From positions 3,116,001 through 3,180,000 of the forward strand of contig NZ_CP046902.1 of the NCBI RefSeq assembly GCF_009789555.1: a stretch of DNA of 64,000 nt. Reading direction: 5' to 3'. This DNA comes from Stutzerimonas stutzeri (GTDB taxonomy: Bacteria; Pseudomonadota; Gammaproteobacteria; Pseudomonadales; Pseudomonadaceae). The translations under genes and the position numbers were made by a program. Under the pieces are notes generated by a model. It did no database searches. It was not told where the DNA came from and saw only the letters and a list, made by a program, of their open reading frames with translations. This document shows positions 1-8,052 of the stretch, one piece after another (position 1 is the first letter of the stretch; each line of letters opens with the position of its first letter).

Positions 1-199
1 CGAGCATGTTGATCAGTCCCAGGGGGACGTTGAGGCTCTCTTGCGAGGTGTTGAACAGCTCGACCCGTGATGACCGCTCCATCAGGTAGGACAAGAAGAA
101 AACCGCGAAGAACGTCAGGTCCAGGATCACGAAGACCCAGATCCCGTTGAGCCCTGGCAGCACTCTTTCCTGCTTGCCGGCTTGCATGACCGTGCTCAT
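1..199 (-). CDS. cytochrome c oxidase subunit III-like protein (NorE-like), partial
   Basis: Only the first 66 codons lie in the window; the gene runs off the left edge. The visible N-terminus has a short polar leader, then GIWVFVILDLTFFAVFF, a transmembrane helix of the kind that opens haem-copper oxidase subunit III and NorE proteins, and ends near a second helix with LGLINML. Its ATG overlaps the stop of the upstream membrane-protein gene as ATGA, so the two are probably translationally coupled. Subunit III proteins carry no redox centre and support the oxidase core. I see no subunit I or II here, so this is likely a stand-alone NorE-type paralogue of a catabolic operon. The family call is by eye from a short stretch. 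Confidence 0.6.
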   Translation of the reverse strand, partial: MSTVMQAGKQERVLPGLNGIWVFVILDLTFFAVFFLSYLMERSSRVELFNTSQESLNVPLGLINML

Positions 200-966
200 G
201 CCAGCACCTCCTTTTCAGGACGAACGTTTTCGTGAAAAATTTTTTCCTGGCGAACTTTATCGATGGCGCTAAACAGGTAGTAACACATGAAAACCATCCA
301 GATAAAAAACGCGTTGAGCACCAGCCAGTAGGTCACCAGGCCATGCCACGCGAAGGGTCCATCCCGGAAGAACGGCATCAGGAACGCGGTCAGAAAGGTG
401 CTGGCCGCCGCGAAGGAAAGCCAGCCCAGCCAGGTCGGGAAGAGCGGTTGGGGACGTCGATCCATTAATATGGCGCCGCCCACGGCGCACATCTGGATCA
501 AGGTGACCATGATGGTCATGTCAAAAATGTGCCAACCCAAGTCCAGCAGCAGTTGAATGTCCTGGGGTGACCGGAGCTCAGTGCGAACGCTCGCAGTCAG
601 CCACATCAGCGCGAAGGCTAGGGTGACGAATGCGGTGGCGATCCCTCCCACGTTCTCCAGGGGTGCGAGAAAGCCGTCAGGGCCTTCGATTTCGCGCATC
701 ACCGCCGAAATAGCCTGGCTCCATACGAAATAGAACGGCGCTACGAAGAGAGTGCCGACCATACCGATACGGATCTGAATATTGTTGCTGAGAAAGAATT
801 CGACGACTTCATCCGCTGACCAATATTGCCGGGGCGCAGGGATGTTATTGCCGAGGATGCCCCAGAAGAAGATCAGCCCGACTAGATACAAGGGTCCGGC
901 CCAGGCGCAGAGTTTCCAGATAAAGAATCGTATCCCGAGCATTTCCGGGCATTGCGGAGTGTGCAT
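196..966 (-). CDS. hypothetical multi-pass inner-membrane protein
   Basis: A 256-residue protein with about six hydrophobic segments (roughly residues 20-40, 65-90, 108-125, 145-168, 178-200 and 210-235) and a charged cytoplasmic tail. I do not recognise a named family or catalytic motif. It overlaps the downstream subunit III-like gene by four bases and lies downstream of the RND transporter on the same strand, so it is probably an accessory membrane component of this catabolic region. Its pairing with an oxidase subunit III-like partner suggests a membrane complex, but that is inference from position only. Confidence 0.6.
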   Translation of the reverse strand: MHTPQCPEMLGIRFFIWKLCAWAGPLYLVGLIFFWGILGNNIPAPRQYWSADEVVEFFLSNNIQIRIGMVGTLFVAPFYFVWSQAISAVMREIEGPDGFLAPLENVGGIATAFVTLAFALMWLTASVRTELRSPQDIQLLLDLGWHIFDMTIMVTLIQMCAVGGAILMDRRPQPLFPTWLGWLSFAAASTFLTAFLMPFFRDGPFAWHGLVTYWLVLNAFFIWMVFMCYYLFSAIDKVRQEKIFHENVRPEKEVLA

Positions 967-1066
967 AGCATCATCCTCTTTTATTATTTCTTTTAGATAA
1001 AACCTGCCGCCAAGCAGCCTTGGCTCAACGCACTAACGCCGTATCGCATAACAAATTCCGCAACGT

Positions 1067-1095
1067 GACCGCCCGCACTCCGAGCGCGGGCGGTC
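1067..1095 (-). terminator. hairpin after the RND gene
   Basis: A perfect 10-bp inverted repeat (GACCGCCCGC / GCGGGCGGTC, 9-base loop) lies just past the stop of the RND transporter gene. On the minus strand no clear T-run follows, so it may be a weak or attenuating terminator. It may set the last two genes (membrane protein and oxidase subunit) apart from the rest of the operon. Confidence 0.45.
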
Positions 1096-1100
1096 GGGAG

Positions 1101-3557
1101 TCAGGCGGTGACCTTCAGCAGTTCAGATTTCCTGGTGTCATCAAGCTGAGTGCGGATAGGCAATGGTTGGTGCTGCTCCGTCGGCTTCGACTGGGGCAGT
1201 AGATAAGCCGCCAGGGCAGGCACCAGGATGAGCGCGCCGAGCATGTTCCACATGAACATGAACGCCAGCAGGATGCCCATATCGGCCTGGAACTTAATCG
1301 GCGACCAAGCCCAGGTAATTACTGCGGCCGACAACGTGATGCCAATGAGCGCAACCACCTTGCCAGTAGAGCCGAGGGCACCGACATAAGCGTCTTTCAC
1401 GGATGCGCCTTGGCGCATGAACATCAGGTGGATAGTCAGCAGGTACAGCGAATAATCGACGCCGATACCGACACCCAGCGCGGTGACTGGCAAGGTCGCG
1501 ACCTTGACCCCAATGCCCAGCACGACCATCAACGCCTCGCACAGGATGGTAGTCACCACCAGCGGCACGATTGCGACAATCACCGCACGCCAGCTACGGA
1601 AGGTGATATAGCAAAGCAGCACGACCGCAGCGTATACCCAGAACAGCATCGTGCGATTGGCTTTCTTCACCGCGATATTGGTTGCGGCTTCGATACCGGA
1701 AGTACCGGCTGCCAGCAGGAACTGCCGATCCTCGGTGTTGTGTTCTGCAGCGAAAGCTTCCACCGCCTCGACGACCTGGCTGAGTGTCTCAGCCTTATGG
1801 TCGGTGAGATAGGCAATGATCGGTGCCACAGAGCGGGAATTGTTGAACATCTCCGGCGCGAAGTCGGACACCACGTTCATCGCATCCTGCACCACGTAAG
1901 GGTCGCGATTGATGCTCTCCCACTTCAGCGATCCTTCGAAGCCGACCGTGGTGTACAGACGCGCAAGACTGGCCGCGGAAACCGTCGTCTGCACGCCGGG
2001 CAGATCGCGCAGCACCTGCTCGAGGCGGTCCATCTCCAGCAGCGTTTCGTAGCTGATCAGGCCCTGCGGCGGCGTTGCCACAATGACCGCGAACTGATCG
2101 CTGGATAGCTTGTAATGCTCAGTAACGTAAGCGTTGTCGAGGTTGTAGCTAGAGTTCGGTCGTAACTCCGGCGCGCCCGGATCAAGGTCACCAATTTGCA
2201 GGCCCAGTGCGACGTACCAGCCGCCGGCAGTAATCAAGGCGAACGTCAGGATGACCCAGCGCGCCCGAGACTTTTCGGCGAAGCCAGCGAAAAGCTCGAT
2301 CAGCGGATGCTTACCGCTCATGCCACGCAAGCTATGGGCTGCGCCCGCGGCACCGACGCCGGTAAACGAGAGCAATACGGGCAATAGGAACAGGTTGGTG
2401 AAAATCAAAACTGCGACACCGATGCTGGCCGCCATCGCAAGACCGCGGATTACCGGGATATCGATAAACGCGAGTACAGCAAAGCCCACGGCGTCCGCCA
2501 GCAAAGCCGTCAGGCCGGCAAGAATCAAACGACGAAAGGTGTAGCGCGCAGCGACATACTTGTGTGTGCCGCGAGCGATGTCCTGCATCACGCCGTTCAT
2601 CTTTTGCGCACCGTGCGACACGCCGATGGCAAAAACGAGGAACGGCACCAGGATCGAATAGGGATCGAGCGGTAACCCCAGCGCTTGCATTAGCCCAAGC
2701 TGCCATATAACAGCCACTGCCGAGCAGCTCGTCACCAGCAGCGTACTACGGATACAACGTGTGTAGATGAGGATGATGAGCGCAGCAATTACGGCCGCAT
2801 ACACAAAGAAAGTCAGAACCTGATTCAGGCCATGGATCAGGTCGCCTACCAGCTGAGCGAAGCCAATCACGCGAATCTCGACGCCTTCCTGCTCGTAGGC
2901 TTTCAATGCCTCCAGCTGATCGCGAAAATCCTTGTAGTCAAGCGGCTCGCCAGTATCTGGGTTGGTATCGAGCAATGGAACGAAGATCATGCTCGACTTT
3001 TGGTCGTTACCCACCAGCGCACCAGTGATCCCGGATCGCTTCACATTGAAACGCAGCCCGTTGATCTTTTCCTCGGAGCCATCGAACTTGTCCGGCATCA
3101 CCGGACCACCCTCGTATCCTTCTGCAGAAATCTCGGTCCAGCGCACCGCTGGAGTCCACAGGGATTTCATGAACGACCGGTCGACCCCGGGAAGCAGGAA
3201 TACCTCGTCGTTGATCTTGCGAAGCGTCTGCAGGTAGTCCGCCTCGTAGATATCCTCGCCTTTAGTGTTCACCACGACCACGCGCACCGAGTTGCCCAAC
3301 CCGCCCAGCGAGCCTCGGTGATCCAGGTAGTTCTGAACGAACTCATGGGATTGCGGCATCATATCTTCGAAGCTCGCCTGTACTTCGAGGCGAGTCGACA
3401 GGAAACCGAGCATCAACGTTAAAAAAGCGCAGATCGTGATGAGTACGATGCGATTGTTAAAAATCAACCGCTCGGCCCTGCTACCGGATTTCCTATCGAA
3501 ATCTTCGAGCCTGGTCGCGATCGGCATGCCGTCATCTGGACTGGTATAGATGGCCAT
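1101..3557 (-). CDS. RND-superfamily (MMPL-type) transporter
   Basis: An 818-residue protein with the two-repeat layout of hydrophobe exporters: one helix at about residues 33-52, a large periplasmic domain, a block of about five helices near 245-400, a second single helix near 430-450, a second periplasmic domain, and a last helix block near 635-780 ending in a polar tail. Family members use the proton-motive force to move lipids or other hydrophobic compounds across the inner membrane. It sits directly downstream of YCF48-like, DUF1329 and DUF1302 genes, a set that recurs beside steroid, terpene and other hydrophobic-substrate catabolic genes. The substrate and direction of transport cannot be told from sequence. 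The ATG at 3557 fits the first helix well. Confidence 0.85.
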   Translation of the reverse strand: MAIYTSPDDGMPIATRLEDFDRKSGSRAERLIFNNRIVLITICAFLTLMLGFLSTRLEVQASFEDMMPQSHEFVQNYLDHRGSLGGLGNSVRVVVVNTKGEDIYEADYLQTLRKINDEVFLLPGVDRSFMKSLWTPAVRWTEISAEGYEGGPVMPDKFDGSEEKINGLRFNVKRSGITGALVGNDQKSSMIFVPLLDTNPDTGEPLDYKDFRDQLEALKAYEQEGVEIRVIGFAQLVGDLIHGLNQVLTFFVYAAVIAALIILIYTRCIRSTLLVTSCSAVAVIWQLGLMQALGLPLDPYSILVPFLVFAIGVSHGAQKMNGVMQDIARGTHKYVAARYTFRRLILAGLTALLADAVGFAVLAFIDIPVIRGLAMAASIGVAVLIFTNLFLLPVLLSFTGVGAAGAAHSLRGMSGKHPLIELFAGFAEKSRARWVILTFALITAGGWYVALGLQIGDLDPGAPELRPNSSYNLDNAYVTEHYKLSSDQFAVIVATPPQGLISYETLLEMDRLEQVLRDLPGVQTTVSAASLARLYTTVGFEGSLKWESINRDPYVVQDAMNVVSDFAPEMFNNSRSVAPIIAYLTDHKAETLSQVVEAVEAFAAEHNTEDRQFLLAAGTSGIEAATNIAVKKANRTMLFWVYAAVVLLCYITFRSWRAVIVAIVPLVVTTILCEALMVVLGIGVKVATLPVTALGVGIGVDYSLYLLTIHLMFMRQGASVKDAYVGALGSTGKVVALIGITLSAAVITWAWSPIKFQADMGILLAFMFMWNMLGALILVPALAAYLLPQSKPTEQHQPLPIRTQLDDTRKSELLKVTA

Positions 3558-3600
3558 CAGATCTGCACTTCCATAATCAGGTGAAATTTACGTGGAGCCG

Positions 3601-4773
3601 TCATTTTTCGAGCGGCTGCCTGCGCATACCTTCTAAACTGCTGATCAGCAGCTGGCCGTTGGCCAACGGCGTCACGCCAGTAAACCGGGACGGTCTGCGA
3701 GGTCTTTCAAGCGAAAGCGCGGAACTCATAGGATCGCCAATCAGCAGTTCACCGACCGCGGTGGTCAGCACATAGCGATCAGAGCCAGGCAGCTGACTTG
3801 CGTCAGTAACGCTGGCGTTGGTATCGGTCTCTAACCGAGTCCAGTTTTCGCCCCGGTCGAGGCTGCGATAGACGCTGCCTTCCAGCCCATAGGCGAGCAA
3901 CATGTCGGCCGATCCGGCCAAGCCGAAAAAGCTTCCGCCGTAGCTCGTCTCGATCAGTTCAAAATGCTGCTCTGATCGGTCAAGCCTGAACAACGCCCCG
4001 CGCTCAGCAGCGATGTAGAGATCACCGGCGATGCTGCGGATACTGTTGAGATGAAGCTGCTCTTCATTTTCGATTCGCTCGAACCAAGGTTCCCAGTTAC
4101 GTCCGCCATCGCTAGTGGCAATCAACAGGCCAAAAGCGCCGACTGCATATCCTCGCTGTTCGTCTTCGAACCACACGCTGAGCATCGGAAGCGACGGCCC
4201 GGTAACGTAGTTCGTTTCTACGCGCTCCAAACCCGTCTCGGCCTGCGCGTCGCCCTTCTGAATTCGAGCCTCGTAATAGCGAGTGAACAGCTCCTTGGCC
4301 TGCCGGCCATCCAATTGCTTTTCCCAAGTGGAGCCACCATCAGCACTGTGCAGAACTACGCCATCGTGCCCAACCGCCCAGCCGCTCTGGGCAGTGGGGA
4401 AGTGAACAGCGACCAGGTCGCTCTGTACCGGAACAGACGCTTGTTTCCAGTCTTCACCCTGCTTTTCCGACGTCATGACCACCCCTCGCGGGCCTACTGC
4501 AACCAGTCGGTCGCCAGCGCGAGCAACCGCATGTATCGGTCGATTTGCAACGTCGGGCACTACTACTGCTGGGATATCAAGCGGGTCTGTAAAGCTCGCC
4601 TGGACAGGCGTTAACCACACGCAGCAGATCAAAAATGATACCCAGGCCGCCGTACGTTTGGCTCGCTCACAGATGGCTATGAGCACACTTGAAACCGCCA
4701 AGCAATCAATAAAGCAAGCTTGCCCGTACTGGTCACCAGACCCGTCTGAACCTTTGTTTCGAATCCGCTTCAT
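3601..4773 (-). CDS. YCF48/HCF136-like exported beta-propeller protein
   Basis: A 390-residue protein with an N-terminal hydrophobic export segment (about residues 42-60, ending VQAS) followed by repeated propeller blades. BNR/Asp-box-like elements such as SADGGSTWEK, SDGGRNWEP and SLDRGENWTR recur about every 45-90 residues, together with GWAVG and GYAVG strands. In plants and cyanobacteria the family assists photosystem II assembly. In heterotrophic proteobacteria, homologues sit with RND, DUF1329 and DUF1302 genes and are thought to be periplasmic scaffold or binding partners, as is likely here. The start may lie further downstream than 4773, since the first 40 residues are polar and unlike a normal leader. 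Confidence 0.75.
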   Translation of the reverse strand: MKRIRNKGSDGSGDQYGQACFIDCLAVSSVLIAICERAKRTAAWVSFLICCVWLTPVQASFTDPLDIPAVVVPDVANRPIHAVARAGDRLVAVGPRGVVMTSEKQGEDWKQASVPVQSDLVAVHFPTAQSGWAVGHDGVVLHSADGGSTWEKQLDGRQAKELFTRYYEARIQKGDAQAETGLERVETNYVTGPSLPMLSVWFEDEQRGYAVGAFGLLIATSDGGRNWEPWFERIENEEQLHLNSIRSIAGDLYIAAERGALFRLDRSEQHFELIETSYGGSFFGLAGSADMLLAYGLEGSVYRSLDRGENWTRLETDTNASVTDASQLPGSDRYVLTTAVGELLIGDPMSSALSLERPRRPSRFTGVTPLANGQLLISSLEGMRRQPLEK

Positions 4774-4839
4774 CTGGATTACCTACTTCATGACTGGAGC
4801 GTAGCGACGTTGGGGGCACGCGCCCCCGAGCCATGGCTG

Positions 4840-6237
4840 TCAGCGAACAGCCTTGCCTTGCAGCGCTTTAGGGTTGAGCGCCAGCCCACGCCCCTTATGG
4901 CTGTCATAACTGCGCACGTATGTCCCTGGGTCGGCACGACCCGAGTTGATGATGATGTAGTTGCCTTTACGCAGGTCCTGGAACATCCAGGTATCGCTGT
5001 TCATCCCGCCAACGTCCCAAGACGGAAAATTGTGAATCTGCGCAACACGCCAGATTTTGCCAGCGTCGTCAAAGGACTCCGTACCCACCAAGCACCAGCA
5101 GTCTTCCTCAACGTAAAAGTTACGCTTGCTATAAGCATGGCGGGCGTCAGCCTTGCGGTTGGCCTCGACCACCCACACCCTGCGCTTCTCGAACCGCACG
5201 TATTCCGGCTTAAGAAAGTCTTTTCCGAGCAATTCTTCGGAAGTCGCCTGGTTGGTCGTGCCGAACACGTTATACGGCACGATCATTTCTTTTTTGCCGA
5301 CAAGTTTCATGTCGAAGCGGTCCATACGACCCACAAAGCCAAAAGGCTCGTCCCAGACGATTACACCGGCGTAGCTTCCCATTGGGGTGTCATAGGCAAA
5401 TTCCGGTGCACGACGAACTCGACGCTGCCCTGGGGTGTAAAACCAGACCTTGGACGTGTCGGTAGCATCCGGCAGGTAGTAGTTGAGGAACTGAGTGCCC
5501 GCAGAAGTAGGGGGCGAGGTCAGGACCGACCAAAAGCCGAACATCGAATCGTTTGTTGCTTTACGCATTTCTCCAGTCTTCTCAGACCATGGATGCAGAT
5601 AGGCACCGTAGATACCCGGCAGCTCGCTCCTGCTACCGGAGCTGTCCACCAACCAATTGTTACTTTCCTGTGTGGTGACCGCCGCTGCATAGCGGAAGAA
5701 GTGGTTCCACATCACTTCATAGCCGTTCTGCGGAATAGGGAACGGAATGCCCTGGTAAGGAAGACCGTCCTCGGCTGCGCCGATTACCTTATCGCCGGAT
5801 ACGTCACCCTCCAGCTTGGCTGTGGTGGCATTCTTTGCAGTGTTTTCAAGAAACCACTCTGGATATTCCATGGTCCGTCGGGTGGGATAGACATCGATAC
5901 GATAGTCAGGGAAACGCTGCAGCATTGCCGTGGTGCCTTCGTTCAGCAGCTCGGCATGTTCCTGCATATTCGCTTGGGTGATCGAATAAAGCGGCTTCTC
6001 ATCCGGGAAAGGATTGGGGTAATTGTTCTCGCCCACCTTGGGCGCGTTCTTCAGGCCGCCGTCATAGGCCGGAATCGAACCGTCGGCGCTGGCCTCGGGG
6101 TTAGCGCCGAACTTGGTCAGGCTCGTGCCTAGCGCCTGCGCCTCTGACTCAGCCACTGCGGCATAGCCGCTTTGCGCCGCTAGCAGCGTAATGGCCAGTG
6201 CCAATGCGGAACGATAGGTTTTCTTCAGATTTTTCAT
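4840..6237 (-). CDS. DUF1329 family exported protein
   Basis: A 465-residue protein that starts at the ATG at 6237, preceded by AGGAG at normal spacing; a longer reading from 6291 would run into the upstream gene. It has a clear signal peptide (KKTYRSALALAITLLAAQS, cleavage near GYAA). The mature part is rich in W, Y and D, typical of DUF1329, a family with a lipoprotein-carrier-like fold. The family almost always pairs with DUF1302, as here (20-bp gap). A role in carrying or inserting a hydrophobic substrate in the periplasm or outer membrane is inference. Function is not experimentally settled for the family as far as I know. Confidence 0.8.
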   Translation of the reverse strand: MKNLKKTYRSALALAITLLAAQSGYAAVAESEAQALGTSLTKFGANPEASADGSIPAYDGGLKNAPKVGENNYPNPFPDEKPLYSITQANMQEHAELLNEGTTAMLQRFPDYRIDVYPTRRTMEYPEWFLENTAKNATTAKLEGDVSGDKVIGAAEDGLPYQGIPFPIPQNGYEVMWNHFFRYAAAVTTQESNNWLVDSSGSRSELPGIYGAYLHPWSEKTGEMRKATNDSMFGFWSVLTSPPTSAGTQFLNYYLPDATDTSKVWFYTPGQRRVRRAPEFAYDTPMGSYAGVIVWDEPFGFVGRMDRFDMKLVGKKEMIVPYNVFGTTNQATSEELLGKDFLKPEYVRFEKRRVWVVEANRKADARHAYSKRNFYVEEDCWCLVGTESFDDAGKIWRVAQIHNFPSWDVGGMNSDTWMFQDLRKGNYIIINSGRADPGTYVRSYDSHKGRGLALNPKALQGKAVR

Positions 6238-6257
6238 TGTTATTCTCCTGAACAACT

Positions 6258-7922
6258 TTAAAAGGAAGTCTTCAACTGAAGCTCGATCCAACCCTTGTCG
6301 TTCAAACCGATCGGGCCGTTTCCGCCGGAATATGCAAGGCCTGCACCGTAGTCGGTGTCCTTATGCTTGGCGTCCCAGTGGTAGCCGTTGTACTGCAGGG
6401 TTGCAGAGTGAATCTGCTTGTATGTGGCGCGTATACCAGCCGAATAGATCTGAGTACCTTCGGCATAGAACGCGCCCCCGTTGTAAGCGGGGTTGCCATT
6501 AATGCCGTAGGTAAGCGACATCGGCGCACTAAGGTCGATACTGGGGAAGACTTGCAGCCACGCGGGCTCAAAGAGAACGGCAACGGCCAACGCATTGCGG
6601 GTGGCGCAACCATCGCTCTTGGAACCGAAGCCGCAACCGGCCTCGCCAACGCCGTTGTACAGTTCTTCATTACCCGTGACATCGACCAGGCGGGTATAGG
6701 ACAGCTCCGCCAGCAGCGCACCGGTATCCCAGAGCGGCGTACTGGGCAGGGTGTACAGGCCGTTGACGATCAGGTTAGCGATATCGCCTGTAGCGCCTTT
6801 GTCGTAAACGCCTGTCTGGCCATTACTGATAGGGCTGGCAAGGCCGGTATCCTGGCGGTACGAAAACTCTATACCGGTGCTCACCGGTCCCAGGTTCGTT
6901 TCGTAGCTAAAACCGTACAGCTTGACCTTTTCCACGAACTCCTGATGTACGCGGCCAGTACCGTTGGCATAGACATCGAGGAATGCCGAAGGCTGCACTT
7001 CGTCGAACTGACGGAAGTAGAAGCCAAGGTCGCCCTGCGCCCATTCCGGTGACCAGGACACCTTGATACCGAAGTTATCGTTGATGTCGTCGGGCTTGTT
7101 CTCATGACCGGCCGAAACGGGGAAGCCAAGCGAAGGCGCCTGATTAGGGCCGGAGTAGAGGAAGTCGAACGGCCCCAGATAGGTGCCGCCTTCAGGGAAG
7201 CGGTTCGGCCTGAACTCAAAAAAGTACTGGGCAGTAACGGACAGCTCTGGCGACAGTTCGGTAGTGGCCATTACCTGTGCGCGTGGCATAAACAGTTCTT
7301 TAACTTCTGTGCCGGGCGCAGAGAAGGATTTCAGGTAATCGATTGGGTGTTGCGAATAGCCAATGTTTGAAAAGCCGAAAAAGAAGGCATTACCCCAATA
7401 TTCGGTAAAGCGACCGGCTTTCAAATAGAGCGATGTATCACCAACTCTGGTGTTATGAAAAACAAAGGCATCAATCAATTCGGCGCCACGCATGTGGAAC
7501 TTCTTGGTCGTGCTGGAGTACTCGTCATCCCGATAGCTGGAAATGTTGGCGAAAGCAGGATTTGTCTCGACGTCGTCGTCGTACGCGAAGTCCTTCCAGG
7601 CTGAAGCCGATATACGGTAACCGGTATTGCGTTTATAGACGCCCTGAAGTTCAACCAAGGCATTGACTCGATTGGTGACCATGTCACCTTTGTCGAATTT
7701 GTAATCCCCTTCGTCGTAAGATGGGTTATTGGCAATACCGCTGTTACGGCCCTGAGTCCGCCAGCCCATGGTGTACTGCACAGTGGTATTCAGGCTGGTA
7801 TCCCAGTCCGCACCTGTGTCCAGCCTCATTGCTTGGGCATAAGGCAATACGCCAATACCAGCCAATGCCAAGGTCAACAGCTTCAGAGACGGTGATACCC
7901 GACGCTTACTGTTCGTTTTCAT
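6258..7922 (-). CDS. DUF1302 family outer-membrane beta-barrel protein
   Basis: A 554-residue protein with a signal peptide (SLKLLTLALAGIGVLPYAQA) and then alternating amphipathic strands rich in aromatic residues. It ends IELQLKTSF, with the terminal phenylalanine expected of outer-membrane barrels recognised by the BAM machinery. DUF1302 proteins are predicted porin-like barrels found with DUF1329 and RND transporters in clusters for hydrophobic substrates. It is the first gene of the DUF1302-DUF1329-YCF48-RND run. A purine-rich ribosome site (AAGAGGATGAG) precedes the ATG, and the 130-bp gap upstream could hold a promoter. Confidence 0.8.
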   Translation of the reverse strand: MKTNSKRRVSPSLKLLTLALAGIGVLPYAQAMRLDTGADWDTSLNTTVQYTMGWRTQGRNSGIANNPSYDEGDYKFDKGDMVTNRVNALVELQGVYKRNTGYRISASAWKDFAYDDDVETNPAFANISSYRDDEYSSTTKKFHMRGAELIDAFVFHNTRVGDTSLYLKAGRFTEYWGNAFFFGFSNIGYSQHPIDYLKSFSAPGTEVKELFMPRAQVMATTELSPELSVTAQYFFEFRPNRFPEGGTYLGPFDFLYSGPNQAPSLGFPVSAGHENKPDDINDNFGIKVSWSPEWAQGDLGFYFRQFDEVQPSAFLDVYANGTGRVHQEFVEKVKLYGFSYETNLGPVSTGIEFSYRQDTGLASPISNGQTGVYDKGATGDIANLIVNGLYTLPSTPLWDTGALLAELSYTRLVDVTGNEELYNGVGEAGCGFGSKSDGCATRNALAVAVLFEPAWLQVFPSIDLSAPMSLTYGINGNPAYNGGAFYAEGTQIYSAGIRATYKQIHSATLQYNGYHWDAKHKDTDYGAGLAYSGGNGPIGLNDKGWIELQLKTSF

Positions 7923-8052
7923 GACTCATCCTCTTGGATTTATTATTGAGGTCATTTTCACAACGCTCAGCCAGGCAAACCGCCCCGCCGAACTTATTTC
8001 AACTCACTCCCGCCAGCTCATTACTGAACCAGCTGAACCGTTACTTCTATCC

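Noticed and set aside
4810..6132. 440-codon plus-strand frame opposite the DUF1329 gene
   Set aside because: It is a mirror frame of a high-GC gene. The minus strand has a signal peptide, family composition and a ribosome site; the plus frame has none.
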